Below, piece after piece: positions 7,887-16,057 of a stretch of 64,000 nt of DNA; within the stretch, counting starts at the first letter, position 1, and every line of letters starts with the position of its first letter. The position numbers and the translations under genes were made by a program. The stretch covers positions 434,001 to 498,000 of the forward strand of contig DCVT01000031.1 in the NCBI GenBank assembly GCA_002328075.1, given 5' to 3'. This DNA is from Anaerolineales bacterium UBA2181 (GTDB lineage: Bacteria; Chloroflexota; Anaerolineae; Promineifilales; UBA4811). The notes under the pieces were generated by a model. It was not told the DNA's origin and did not search any database. It saw nothing but the letters and a program-made list of their open reading frames with translations.

Positions 7887-8222
7887 ATGAGCAGACTTTA
7901 CATCACGGCTATTGGCCTCTCCGATACCCCGGGCGATCTGCCATGCGAAGAGCAGGTCACCCTCTGCCTGGCTTGGCTGAAGGAATTCTCCCGCCCTGCG
8001 AGGGGTTGGTCGAAACGCTCAAGCTACGGCCTCAAACATACCGTCGAAAACTGGTCCGGGCAGTATATCGCCAACGGTGCGTTCATCGAAGCTGTAAAGC
8101 GGCTAGGCTATGGCTTCAGACGGTGCAGCTACGGGTCGCCGAATGCTGAGTTCCGGATGATGGTCAATCGAAACGTGTCCAACCCGCCAAAAATGGCCCG
8201 CACCGAGGGTACCGATGATTAA
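7887..8222 (+). CDS. Small hypothetical element protein
   Basis: A 111-residue protein, taken to start at MSRLYITAIGLSD because GAGGTGG lies just before this ATG; the upstream ATG at 7869 has no RBS. The segment YGLKHTVENWSGQYIANGAF followed by IEAVKRLGYGFRR looks like a compact helical domain seen in small phage proteins, but I cannot assign a function. The TAA stop shares one base with the next possible start (TAATG). Confidence 0.55.
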   Translation: MSRLYITAIGLSDTPGDLPCEEQVTLCLAWLKEFSRPARGWSKRSSYGLKHTVENWSGQYIANGAFIEAVKRLGYGFRRCSYGSPNAEFRMMVNRNVSNPPKMARTEGTDD

Positions 8223-8440
8223 TGTCCAATGTCCAATGTCCCAATATACGCCACAATACCACACGACACAATTCGCTGGGCTTGATGGGGGGGGCTTATG
8301 GTACGATGTACACTAACGCGGCAGAGGCCCATTTTGGGGCCCCTGATGCTCCCGAAACAATGGCCGCCGGGTGGAACGACCGCCATTCTGTGTCGCTTCG
8401 GGGCATCTGGCGAGCTAGTGATAATGTCCGAAATGGCTAG
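8222..8440 (+). CDS. Possible small element protein
   Basis: A 72-residue frame that fits exactly between its neighbours: it overlaps the upstream stop by one base and ends five bases before the next ATG. Its first codons lie on three tandem copies of a 7-bp unit (AATGTCC, 8221-8241). No domain is recognised and composition gives no clear support. The interval could instead be a spacer with a promoter for the terminase-like genes. Confidence 0.35.
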   Translation: MSNVQCPNIRHNTTRHNSLGLMGGAYGTMYTNAAEAHFGAPDAPETMAAGWNDRHSVSLRGIWRASDNVRNG

Positions 8441-8445
8441 CTGAC

Positions 8446-8868
8446 ATGGCACGCAAACCGCATTCCGCAGGCGCACCGGCCAACAATCAGAACGCAGTCA
8501 AGAGCGGGGCGTTCGCATACTTGCGGCGCACCGAAGAAGGCCGGCTCATTCCGGCCAATCTGGCGCTGGTAGAAAGCCAGGTGATTGACGACGTAGAAAC
8601 AGGCGGGCCTACCGGGCGAATCTGGAAAGCGGCGGTGAGAATGGCTACCGCCGGCGATCTTTTGTGGAACTACATGACGCAGGGCCCGAGCGAATTCACG
8701 CATGGGCTGAAGCACTGGGGGTGGCTGGTCAATTCTGAGGTGCGAGCATGGCGGGAATTCCTCAAGGCACGCGGCGACACGCGCGGCGGTGACCTGCTCG
8801 ACGGTGCGCTCAAGGCGCTCACGACTGACGACGAAGGCGAGGCCGATGATGACGAAGCGCAAGATTGA
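8446..8868 (+). CDS. Terminase small-subunit-like protein
   Basis: A 140-residue protein beginning MARKPHSAGAPANNQNAVKSGAFAY (first half shown). The GAPANNQNAVKSG motif is typical of small terminase-associated proteins encoded directly before phage large terminases. The C-terminus is acidic (TTDDEGEADDDEAQD). The large-subunit start lies inside the end of this gene, so the two are translationally coupled. In phages the small subunit recognises the packaging site on DNA and regulates the large subunit. Assignment rests on the motif and on position, not on a full domain. Confidence 0.55.
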   Translation: MARKPHSAGAPANNQNAVKSGAFAYLRRTEEGRLIPANLALVESQVIDDVETGGPTGRIWKAAVRMATAGDLLWNYMTQGPSEFTHGLKHWGWLVNSEVRAWREFLKARGDTRGGDLLDGALKALTTDDEGEADDDEAQD

Positions 8869-10285
8869 CCAGCTCGTGGCTCAGTGGCGCGGCATGGGCC
8901 CGGTCGCATGGGCAGAGCACGCTTACGGCTGGATTGGTCCGGACGGGCGGCCTATCACGCTCAGCGACTGGCAGCGGGCAGCGCTCAGTGCATGGTGGGA
9001 CCGCCGGGCCGACGTGTCGACTTTGGCGATTTCCAATGTGAAGAAGACCGGCAAGACCTTTCTGAACGCCGTCCTGACCGCCTGGCGCTGGTTGGCTCTA
9101 CCGGGTGAGCACTACTGCGCCGGGAATGACTTGGACCAGAGCGCGGGCCGGCAATTCAAAGAGGTCGCCGCGATGGTTCAGCGGCACCCGCTGCTGGCCG
9201 AGTACGTCCGAGCCACGCGCAATCTGCTGACGTTCGAGGCTGTGCTGAGCACCCTTGAGGCGCTCGCCGTCGACGCGACGGGAAACGCCGGCTCGAACCA
9301 TCTGACGGTGAGCCACACCGAAGCGTGGGGCATTCAGTACGAGGGCGCAATCCGGGCTTACGAAGAGCTTACACCTCCGCCAGGCGCTGCGTGGGGCTTC
9401 CCAGCGCTGCGCATTGTCGACAGCTACGCCGGGTGGCTCGGCGAATCCGATACCTGGCACAAGCTTGTCGACCGCGGCCTTGCGGGTGAGCGCCTACCGG
9501 GCGACTGGCCGCTCTACCTGGCCCGGGGCAGCGGGCTGCTGCTTTTCCACATGGAAGGCGAGGACGCTCAGCGGGCCTGTTTTCGTGGCAGTGACGCCGA
9601 GCGCGAGCGGTACTATGCCGAGCAAGCTGCAAGTCTCCGGGCCGGCACCTTCCGCCGGTTGCATCTGAACCAGCGGACCACCGGCGAATCGCAATTCGTC
9701 GACTTGGCTTTATTCGACCGCCTGGTGGATTCCGACTGCCGGCCCTGGGCGCCGGGTGACGGGCGGGCGCTCTACTTTGGTGCGGACGCAGCGACGAAGC
9801 ACGACGCCGTCGCGCTGGTGGGCTGCGCGTACAATGACGAAAAGGCCCGGGTCGAGCTGGCTTACGTCCGGGAATGGCATCCTGAGCAGCTCGAACGGCT
9901 GGCCGGCGGGGTAGACTTGGAAGGCACGATCGGCGCCGAGCTTGCGGCGCTGGCTGCGGCCGGCGCTGTGGCTGAAGTCAGGTTCGATCCGTACCAATTC
10001 GCCGTGCTCGCCAACCAGCTCAGCGCGGCCGGTATTCGCATGGTGGAAATGCCGCAAGGCGCGCAGCGCACGGAGGCCGATCAGATGCTCTATGATGCTA
10101 TCACCGCCGGCAGTCTGGCGACGTTCGAGAGCCCGGCCCTGCGCCGTGCGATGGTACGGGCAGCCGGGAAGGAAACGCCACGGGGTTATCGCCTTGAGAA
10201 GAGGCCGGGTGATGATCTGGTAGTGGCCCTGAGCATGGCGCACGCTGGGGCACGGGCGCAGGTCGGGCGATGGTGGATCTCGTGA
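8846..10285 (+). CDS. Terminase large subunit (TerL) homologue
   Basis: A 479-residue protein starting at the ATGATG at 8846. The N-terminal ATPase has a Walker A-type NVKKTGKT at about residues 64-71 and a Walker B-like SHTEAW near 156-161. The C-terminal RNase H-fold nuclease shows FGADAATKHDAVALVG at about 311-326 (candidate metal Asp 314 and 320) and RFDPYQFAVLANQL at 379-392 (Asp 381), followed by the usual Gln-Gly step (MPQGAQRT). Both halves look intact. TerL packages DNA into phage capsids and cuts it, yet no portal or capsid gene is present here. Packaging in a helper phage's capsid is the natural inference. Confidence 0.8.
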   Translation: MMTKRKIDQLVAQWRGMGPVAWAEHAYGWIGPDGRPITLSDWQRAALSAWWDRRADVSTLAISNVKKTGKTFLNAVLTAWRWLALPGEHYCAGNDLDQSAGRQFKEVAAMVQRHPLLAEYVRATRNLLTFEAVLSTLEALAVDATGNAGSNHLTVSHTEAWGIQYEGAIRAYEELTPPPGAAWGFPALRIVDSYAGWLGESDTWHKLVDRGLAGERLPGDWPLYLARGSGLLLFHMEGEDAQRACFRGSDAERERYYAEQAASLRAGTFRRLHLNQRTTGESQFVDLALFDRLVDSDCRPWAPGDGRALYFGADAATKHDAVALVGCAYNDEKARVELAYVREWHPEQLERLAGGVDLEGTIGAELAALAAAGAVAEVRFDPYQFAVLANQLSAAGIRMVEMPQGAQRTEADQMLYDAITAGSLATFESPALRRAMVRAAGKETPRGYRLEKRPGDDLVVALSMAHAGARAQVGRWWIS

Positions 10286-11592
10286 GCAACGCGACGCTGG
10301 ATCGAACGACATTCACGACAAGCCGGCTGCTCGAATTCTTCAGCGAGAAGGAGCTTTCGATGCAGATCGGCCACGAGCGCCCATTATGGCCGCTGGCGGT
10401 GGTCAAGGAGCTCATTGACAACGCGCTCGACGCCTGCGAAAGCGCGGGCGTGTCGCCAGAGGTGGAGGTGGTACTTGCGGCCGATTTCGTGAGCGTCCGG
10501 GACAACGGGCCTGGGATACCACCCGCGACCCTGGAGCGTTCGCTTGACTATCTGGTACGCGTGAGCGACAAGCAATACTACATCAGCCCGACCCGCGGGC
10601 AGCTTGGAAATGCGCTGAAGTGCGTGTGGGCGGCGCCGTACGTCGCCACGGGCGAGCAGGCGCACGTCGAGGTGATCGCCGGCGGGGTGCGCCATGACGT
10701 GACGGTGCGGCTCAGCCGGATCGCGCAGCGCCCCGAGCTCAGCTACGATGTCAGCCCGGACGGGTTTGTAAGAAACGGGACTTTTGTAAAGGTTGATTGG
10801 CCGGGGATAGCTGGCTATCTGAGCAGCGGGATTCCGCAGCTTTTGAGGGCTTACGGGGTATTCAATCCGCACGCGAGCTTTACCTACCGTGATGCTTGCC
10901 GTGACTGGATTGGGACGGTGGAGCCTACCACCCCGGGCTGGCGCAAGTGGGCTCCGAGCGATCCTACCTCGCCGCACTGGTACAACCTGGCGCAGCTCCG
11001 GGCGCTTGTGGGCGCCTACGTGTCAGACGAGCGCAATGGCGGTCGGGCGCGGACGGTGCGCGAGTTTGTGTCTGAGTTCAAGGGCCTCGCCGGCACGGCC
11101 AAGCAGAAACAAGTCACCGACGGGGCAGGATTATCGGGCGCGTACTTGCACGATCTAGTGACCGATGATGACGTGGACCCGGACCGAGCGGCGGCGCTGC
11201 TCGCGGCGATGCAGGCGGAATCTCGGGCGCCGAAGCCGGGCGCCCTGGGGGTGCTGGGGGAGGCGCACCTGACGAAGTACATGGTTGACCGCAACTGGGT
11301 TGCGTCCGACAGCGTGAAGTACAAGAAGGTCGAGGGCGCAGCCCGCGGGCTGCCGTTCATCCTCGAGGTCGCGTTCGGTGTCAGTCCGGAAGATGACGCA
11401 ATGCGCGAGGTGGTCGTGGGGCTCAACTGGACGCCGGCGCTCAAGCCGCCGATCCGGGAGCTAATGACGCTACTCGGCCAGCAGCGCATCGATCCTCACG
11501 ACCCGGTCGTGGTGATCGTGCACCTGGCTTGCCCGGTGATGCAGTTTGCGGATCGCGGCAAGGGCGTACTCGATTTGCTGAGGGAAGACTGA
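10270..11592 (+). CDS. Type IIB topoisomerase B-subunit-like ATPase (Top6B-like)
   Basis: A 440-residue GHKL ATPase. LLEFFSEKELSMQIGHERPL at residues 20-39 and VVKELIDNALDACE at 44-57 (Bergerat N-box, Asn51) are close to the start of DNA topoisomerase VI subunit B. VRDNGPGIP at about 76-84 is the second ATP motif and SPTRGQLGNALK at 106-117 the ATP lid. The rest would be the transducer. It is shorter than the usual Top6B. The start overlaps the terminase end by 16 bases and the stop is followed at once by the next ATG (TGAATG), so the pair is co-translated with the Top6A-like gene. Type IIB enzymes pass DNA duplexes through a double-strand break using ATP. Confidence 0.8.
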   Translation: MVDLVSNATLDRTTFTTSRLLEFFSEKELSMQIGHERPLWPLAVVKELIDNALDACESAGVSPEVEVVLAADFVSVRDNGPGIPPATLERSLDYLVRVSDKQYYISPTRGQLGNALKCVWAAPYVATGEQAHVEVIAGGVRHDVTVRLSRIAQRPELSYDVSPDGFVRNGTFVKVDWPGIAGYLSSGIPQLLRAYGVFNPHASFTYRDACRDWIGTVEPTTPGWRKWAPSDPTSPHWYNLAQLRALVGAYVSDERNGGRARTVREFVSEFKGLAGTAKQKQVTDGAGLSGAYLHDLVTDDDVDPDRAAALLAAMQAESRAPKPGALGVLGEAHLTKYMVDRNWVASDSVKYKKVEGAARGLPFILEVAFGVSPEDDAMREVVVGLNWTPALKPPIRELMTLLGQQRIDPHDPVVVIVHLACPVMQFADRGKGVLDLLRED

Positions 11593-12924
11593 ATGGCTGA
11601 CGGTATGATTGGCGCGCTGGACACTGCTCTCAAGTCGGTCACGAAGGACTGGAAAACAGCCAAGCGGAAGGCCGACCGAGAGGACCGGGTCCGGCGACGT
11701 GATCTGGAGCGGATGCGAGGGCGCAGCCACGAGGTCACCATCCAGCGGGCCGCCTATTGGTGCATGGAGCAGGCCTACATGGCTGCGAGCGCGAATGGCA
11801 GGCTTCCAGCCAATGCGCGGCAAATCATGTACTCGGCGCGCCCTCTTGTGATGAAATATACCGGCGGCAGGTGCTGGTCGAACTCGTCCTATTTCACCCA
11901 GCACCTGCTTCCGGACTACATGGACGCGTACCCGGAAGAGACGGCGGACTGGAGTGTTGTGTTTGACGCCCGGGGCCATCTGTGGGAGCCGCACACCGGG
12001 CGCCGGGCTGATTTGGGCACGCTGGAGGTGCGTTCGTACGTTGAGAGCTGGGGTGAAGATGAGGAGTCTGACGCCCCGGTAAAGCTCGAATGCCGGTATC
12101 CCACCTGCGGGCCGGAGAATCGCTACCGATTTGCGCTCTTTGTCGAGAAGGAGGGATTCACCCCGCTGCTGCGAGCGGCAAGAATCGCGGAGCGATATGA
12201 CCTGGCGGTGATGAGCACCAAAGGAATGTCAGTCACGGCGGCTCGGGAGCTGATCGAAAAGCTCTCGGCCCGCGGCGTGACAATCCTAGCAATTCGGGAC
12301 TTTGACAAAGCCGGCTTCTCGATCGTGCACACCCTGAGGACCAGCGGGCGGCGCTACTATTATCGCAAGGCCCCCCGGGTCGTGGACCTGGGCCTCCGGC
12401 TGGCGGACGTTGAAGAGATGAGGCTTGAGAGCGAGCCGGTGGACTACGGCAAGCAACGCGACCCGCGCTGGAATCTGCGCGAGAGCGGCGCCACTGAGGA
12501 GGAGTGCGGGTTTCTGGTGAGTGACCACCAATGGGGCACATGGATTGGCCAGCGCGTCGAGCTCAATGCGATGACGTCCGATCAGTTTGTCACCTGGCTC
12601 GAGCGCAAGCTGAAGGCGAAGGGCGTGGAGAGGGTGATACCAGATGACGCCACGCTGGCCCAGGCGTTCAAGCGGAGCCGGCGGCTGGCTTTTCTGCAGC
12701 ACATCATCGACGAAATCGTGGAGGCGTACCAGTCCGATGACCTTACCATACCCCCTGACTTGCGGCAACAGATCGCTGACCTGCTGGCCGAGTATCCCGA
12801 GTGGTCATGGGATGCGGCGCTCTGGGCCGTCGTGTCGGGCACGGCGGCCCAGCTTGAGGAAATGTCGGCGGATGCCCGAAAGTGGTTTGTCGAGCAAATG
12901 GGCGAGGCCAACGGTGGAGCCTGA
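11593..12924 (+). CDS. Type IIB topoisomerase A-subunit-like protein (Top6A/Spo11-like)
   Basis: A 443-residue protein that begins directly after the Top6B-like stop. NARQIMYSARP at residues 74-84 resembles the active-site R-x-I-Y-Y segment of Top6A/Spo11, making Tyr80 the candidate DNA-cleaving tyrosine in a winged-helix (5Y-CAP) domain. Residues about 178-250 form a Toprim fold: ALFVEKEGF with the catalytic Glu and LAIRDFDKAGF with the Asp-x-Asp metal site. Together with the previous gene it makes a complete split type IIB topoisomerase. Related enzymes (Topo VIII, Mini-A) are known from archaeal and bacterial plasmids. A Toprim nuclease is the other possibility if the tyrosine is not catalytic. 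Confidence 0.75.
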   Translation: MADGMIGALDTALKSVTKDWKTAKRKADREDRVRRRDLERMRGRSHEVTIQRAAYWCMEQAYMAASANGRLPANARQIMYSARPLVMKYTGGRCWSNSSYFTQHLLPDYMDAYPEETADWSVVFDARGHLWEPHTGRRADLGTLEVRSYVESWGEDEESDAPVKLECRYPTCGPENRYRFALFVEKEGFTPLLRAARIAERYDLAVMSTKGMSVTAARELIEKLSARGVTILAIRDFDKAGFSIVHTLRTSGRRYYYRKAPRVVDLGLRLADVEEMRLESEPVDYGKQRDPRWNLRESGATEEECGFLVSDHQWGTWIGQRVELNAMTSDQFVTWLERKLKAKGVERVIPDDATLAQAFKRSRRLAFLQHIIDEIVEAYQSDDLTIPPDLRQQIADLLAEYPEWSWDAALWAVVSGTAAQLEEMSADARKWFVEQMGEANGGA

Positions 12925-13171
12925 TCCTGCCCTTGTGGGCGCTTTGGCGCTTGGCCGGGCGATGCTGCTTCAGGCCCTGAGGGAGGTACAACGATCCCGA
13001 GGGGCGTGTGAGGCGGCAGCCTGGCTTCGGGGTCGCCAAGCGGCGCAGATTCTCACGGCCTGCGAACTGCCCGATGCACCGGAGCGAATCGCCGAGGCGC
13101 TAGCTCGTGCTCTGGATGGTTTCGACCTGCGGCGCTTCTCGTGGCTGGCGAATCGTGCCGATGATGAATGA
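12914..13171 (+). CDS. Small hypothetical element protein
   Basis: An 85-residue frame read from a GTG inside the end of the Top6A-like gene. It is Ala/Leu/Arg-rich and helical (LGRAMLLQALREVQRSRGA, then ALARALDGFDLRRFSWLANR). No family is recognised. It is supported by close packing: 11-base overlap upstream and a stop that overlaps a following ATG (ATGA). A longer frame extends upstream inside the topoisomerase gene but is only its shadow. Confidence 0.45.
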   Translation: MEPDPALVGALALGRAMLLQALREVQRSRGACEAAAWLRGRQAAQILTACELPDAPERIAEALARALDGFDLRRFSWLANRADDE

Positions 13172-13185
13172 GGAAAGGAACGGAT

Positions 13186-13662
13186 ATGGCAGACGTGAAG
13201 TGGCAATCGACGAGGTGGCGTGAGATGATCGGTCTCATGGACCAGGTGGCCGCGCACCTCACCGGGCGCGCGGTGACGGTTCGCCCGAGGAAATCGGCCT
13301 ATATCGGTGCGCGGGGAACGTTTTACCCCATGCCGAACGGCCGCGGGTTGATTGATCTCGACACCGACTTGGACCAGGAGCGGGCCTACCGGATTTTTCT
13401 CCACGAGTGCGCTCACGCGAAGCTGGACTATCACCCAGTTACGAGCGAGGCAGCGGCGCGCCGACCGCCTGAGTCAGTTGAGTTGGACTTAGCCGCCGTC
13501 AAGTCGGCGGCCCATCAGGAGCGAGAAAGCCGTTTGTGGGACCAAGCGGATGCCTGGGATGACTGGGCCGCGGCCAACCTTGACCGCGTGAACAAGCCGA
13601 CGGGCGACTGGGTGCTCGACCGGCTACAGGCGCTGAGAACGCTGGAAGTATATCGGAGGTGA
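13186..13662 (+). CDS. HExxH-type putative metallopeptidase
   Basis: A 158-residue protein starting at MADVKWQSTRW; the sequence GGAAAGGAACG precedes this ATG, making it preferable to the ATG at 13168. The segment AYRIFLHECAHAKLDYH contains the HExxH zinc-binding pattern of M78/ImmA-like and other small metalloproteins. ImmA-type proteases on mobile elements cut repressors to trigger excision, but there is no HTH domain here and no recognised repressor target, so that role is speculative. The C-terminal third (LWDQADAWDDWAAANLD) is helical. Confidence 0.6.
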   Translation: MADVKWQSTRWREMIGLMDQVAAHLTGRAVTVRPRKSAYIGARGTFYPMPNGRGLIDLDTDLDQERAYRIFLHECAHAKLDYHPVTSEAAARRPPESVELDLAAVKSAAHQERESRLWDQADAWDDWAAANLDRVNKPTGDWVLDRLQALRTLEVYRR

Positions 13663-13665
13663 CAC

Positions 13666-14340
13666 ATGACCGAATTGAAAACTATCGCAGAAACCCACAA
13701 CTGGCCCGTGCGGGATGCACCTGCCCTGGAACCGATGAAAGGAGCAAAGATGACAACAGCGACCAAAGAAATCAGGAGCAAAATCGGGAAGTTGACCGGC
13801 AAGAAGGACGCCCTGCCGGCCCAGCTTGCCACTGTGCGCGAGAAACTCGCAGCGGCGCGGCAGGAGCTCGGCCTGGCGATTTTGGATGACAAGAGCACCA
13901 CGGACAAGCTGCGCGGCAAAGTGGCCGATCTGCAGGCGCAGGAGGCCGGCCTGGTGGCAGCACTTGAGAGTACAGACATCCGGCTGGACGGCCTCGGCGA
14001 TGAGCTGCTGGAGGCCGAGCGGGCGGAAATCACGGCGGCCCTGGTCGAGGCGAATGAGCGCCTGGGCAGCCAGGCGGAGCAGCTGCTGAGCCAACTCTTC
14101 GACGTGCTGGAGCAGGCCCAGGCGATGGCAGTTGAGATCCGCCAGCTGCAGACCCGGGCGCGGCGTTACGCCGATCTGCAGCCCGGCGAGCTGGACCTTC
14201 ACAGCATTTGCGCCTTTTCCGTGGAAACCTATCGCCACTTGCGGCAGGTGGTCGCGGGGGTCCGCGTGCGCCACGGCCTCGGCGGCGGGCCGCAGCGATT
14301 CGGCCCCTTGCTGGCAGAAAAGAGCTGGAAGCATCACTAA
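13666..14340 (+). CDS. Coiled-coil element protein
   Basis: A 224-residue protein with a GGAGGTGA RBS that overlaps the previous stop. Another ATG at 13750 has its own RBS (AAAGGAG) and would give a 196-residue form. From about residue 35 to 150 the sequence is a long heptad-like coiled coil (LPAQLATVREKLAAARQELG and similar). The end is basic and Gly-rich. The function is unknown; scaffolding, SMC-like accessory or phage-type structural roles are all possible. Confidence 0.6.
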   Translation: MTELKTIAETHNWPVRDAPALEPMKGAKMTTATKEIRSKIGKLTGKKDALPAQLATVREKLAAARQELGLAILDDKSTTDKLRGKVADLQAQEAGLVAALESTDIRLDGLGDELLEAERAEITAALVEANERLGSQAEQLLSQLFDVLEQAQAMAVEIRQLQTRARRYADLQPGELDLHSICAFSVETYRHLRQVVAGVRVRHGLGGGPQRFGPLLAEKSWKHH

Positions 14341-14374
14341 CTAACAGGCTAACTAGGCGATCTCCCATTGGCAA

Positions 14375-14407
14375 GGGTGGGCGGGTGGGGCGGTGGGGCG
14401 GGTGGGC
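14375..14407 (+). other. G-quadruplex-forming run
   Basis: The plus strand carries GGG-T-GGG-C-GGG-T-GGGG at 14375-14390, with further G runs to 14407. Four G3 tracts with single-base loops are the most stable class of intramolecular quadruplex. It lies in a 273-bp gene-free stretch (14341-14613), about 150 bp upstream of a strong promoter. The same stretch also has a GGACCAA/TTGGTCC inverted repeat around 14510-14527. Confidence 0.6.
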
Positions 14408-14548
14408 GGCGATGGGTGACACGCGGGCGGCCGGATGAACCGAAGTGGCACAAACTGATACGGAATGAGACGTGATCCCCACGCGGGCGGGGGGGATTAT
14501 CGACGGGACCAAGTTACCTATTTGGTCCTGTTTTATGTCAAAAACCCA

Positions 14549-14577
14549 TTGACACCGCTTGCGCCTTGTGCTATACT
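14549..14577 (+). promoter_or_regulatory. Near-consensus sigma70 promoter with flanking repeats
   Basis: TTGACA (14549-14554), 17 bases, TATACT (14572-14577): the best promoter in the element. It is flanked by related sequences, GTTACCTATT upstream (near 14512) and GGTAACTATT downstream (near 14590), which could be operator sites. A strong promoter between two operator-like repeats suggests tight repression of the 99-residue protein that follows. Confidence 0.8.
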
Positions 14578-14613
14578 GAGTGTGGTTTAGGTAACTATTA
14601 CAGCTCAAGCGAA

Positions 14614-14913
14614 ATGGCCAAGCAGGCGCGACTATTCGGCGAACTCACGGAAACCCAGATCAACAGCGGGCAATCTTACCGTGTGTCGTTCTCCTATGGC
14701 ACCTTTTCAGTGGTTCCCACCTGTATCGGCGGTCACCTCTACTACTACGTGCACAAGCGCGTGGACGGCCAGCTTTACAAGGTCTACCTTGGGAAGGTTG
14801 GCAAAGTCACGAAAGAGGACCTGCACGAAGCGACGATGAAAGTCTCCCAGAAGTACGGCGGTTACGCGCACGATCGATCAGGCCGAGAGGCGAACAACTT
14901 GCCGGACGGGTAA
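14614..14913 (+). CDS. Small element protein under its own strong promoter
   Basis: A 99-residue protein starting MAKQARLFGELTETQ. The middle, SFSYGTFSVVPTCIGGHLYY followed by KRVDGQLYKVYLGKVGKVT, looks like a small beta-rich domain. I do not recognise it as a named family, and the RBS is weak. It is the only gene between the strong promoter at 14549 and the terminator at 15024, so it forms its own transcription unit. That position suits an accessory, immunity or regulatory function, but the sequence gives no mechanism. Confidence 0.6.
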   Translation: MAKQARLFGELTETQINSGQSYRVSFSYGTFSVVPTCIGGHLYYYVHKRVDGQLYKVYLGKVGKVTKEDLHEATMKVSQKYGGYAHDRSGREANNLPDG

Positions 14914-14927
14914 CCTTAAAAACAAGC

Positions 14928-14962
14928 GGCCCGGGGCGGTGTCGGAAGCACCACCTCGGGCC
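14928..14962 (+). other. GC-rich hairpin after the 99-residue gene
   Basis: A 14-bp stem with two G-U positions pairs 14928-14941 with 14949-14962 around a 7-base loop. There is no U-tract after it, so it may stabilise the 3' end of the mRNA rather than terminate it; the true terminator follows at 15024. Confidence 0.5.
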
Positions 14963-15023
14963 TGACCGATCCGCTGAGTGAGCAGCGGCGCGGCTGACAA
15001 GATTCTATCATATCAGCCAATCC

Positions 15024-15051
15024 AATGCCCACCCCAGCGGTGGGCATTTTT
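15024..15051 (+). terminator. Rho-independent terminator
   Basis: A perfect 10-bp stem (15024-15033 with 15039-15048), the loop CCAGC and a U-tract to 15051. It separates the 99-residue gene from the tyrosine recombinase, whose start is therefore placed downstream at 15074. Confidence 0.9.
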
Positions 15052-15073
15052 CGTTAGGAATGGAGGCGACGAT

Positions 15074-16042
15074 ATGGTGACTTTGGCAATTCAGCATAAG
15101 ACGGACCTGGCCCGGGGCGGCGACCTGCTGGCATCATTCGGCGCATTTCTGCGCCTATCTGTGGCCGACGGTGATGCCAGCGCACACACGCTCAGGAGCT
15201 ACCACAGCAACGCCGCTCATTTCGTGACCTGGTGCGCGGGCTTCGGAATCGACCCGGCCCGGGCCACTGACACCGATCTCATGGGCTATCGAAAGGCGCT
15301 GGTCGACGAGGGGTACGCTACGGCGACGGTGGGCGTCAAGCTGGCAGCGGTGCGCCGGCTCTATGACGCGGCGCAATGGCACGGCCTTCGGGCCGACAAT
15401 CCGGCGGCCGGGCTCAAGGCGCCGCGGGAACGAACGGCACGAGCTGAACGCGTCAAGTACCTGCCCCTTACGGGCCTTGCCCGGCTGCTGGCGGCGCCCG
15501 ATCCGGCGACCGCAAAAGGAAAACGCGACAGGGCGATATTGGCGCTGATGGGCCGGCACGGCCTGCGTGTGGCAGAGGTTGCCAGCCTTTCGGTTGGCGA
15601 CTTGGACCTGAGCGGCGACCAGCCGCGGGTGACCGTCAACGGTAAAGGGCGCAAGACGCGCACGGTCTATCTGACGCCGCCGACGGTCGAGGCGCTGCAG
15701 GCCTGGCTGGCGGTGCGCCCTCAGATTGCCAATGGCACCGACGCGCTCTTTGTGGCGGTCGACAACGGCCATGCGGGCAGCCCGATCGGTACCATGGGCC
15801 TGCGGTGGGTGGTCGATTCCTACCTGGCCGGCCTCGGGCTCAAGGCTCAGGGTATCTCGTGCCACGCGCTGCGGCATTCCGCGGCGACTTGGGCGCGATT
15901 CGGCGGCGCCCAACTGGACGCTATCGCCGGGATGCTGGGCCATGCTTCGGTGACCACGACGCAGGTATACGCTCAGGTGGTCGACAAGATGCGGGAGAAC
16001 CCGGCGGCCTATCTTGACCGTGTTTTGGAAGGTGTGAACTGA
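15074..16042 (+). CDS. Tyrosine recombinase (XerC/D-like)
   Basis: A 322-residue integrase/resolvase starting at MVTLAIQHKTD (GGAGG upstream). The N-terminal SAM-like core-binding domain covers about residues 15-105. In the catalytic domain, GLRVAEVASLSVGDL carries the first Arg, HALRHSAATW the His-x-x-Arg and GHASVTTTQVYAQV the second His and the nucleophilic Tyr. No key residue is missing. Because the element ends are explained by the serine recombinase, this enzyme more probably resolves dimers or rearranges a second site, as Xer-like proteins do on plasmids. Confidence 0.9.
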   Translation: MVTLAIQHKTDLARGGDLLASFGAFLRLSVADGDASAHTLRSYHSNAAHFVTWCAGFGIDPARATDTDLMGYRKALVDEGYATATVGVKLAAVRRLYDAAQWHGLRADNPAAGLKAPRERTARAERVKYLPLTGLARLLAAPDPATAKGKRDRAILALMGRHGLRVAEVASLSVGDLDLSGDQPRVTVNGKGRKTRTVYLTPPTVEALQAWLAVRPQIANGTDALFVAVDNGHAGSPIGTMGLRWVVDSYLAGLGLKAQGISCHALRHSAATWARFGGAQLDAIAGMLGHASVTTTQVYAQVVDKMRENPAAYLDRVLEGVN

Positions 16043-16057
16043 GAAAGGAGGTGTGAC

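Noticed and set aside
8221..8241. Three tandem AATGTCC units as a CRISPR or VNTR
   Set aside because: Unit and array are too short; probably chance at an ORF start. No CRISPR array was seen anywhere in the window.
14978..15073. Longer start for the tyrosine recombinase
   Set aside because: The extension contains a strong rho-independent terminator; the start at 15074 has an RBS.
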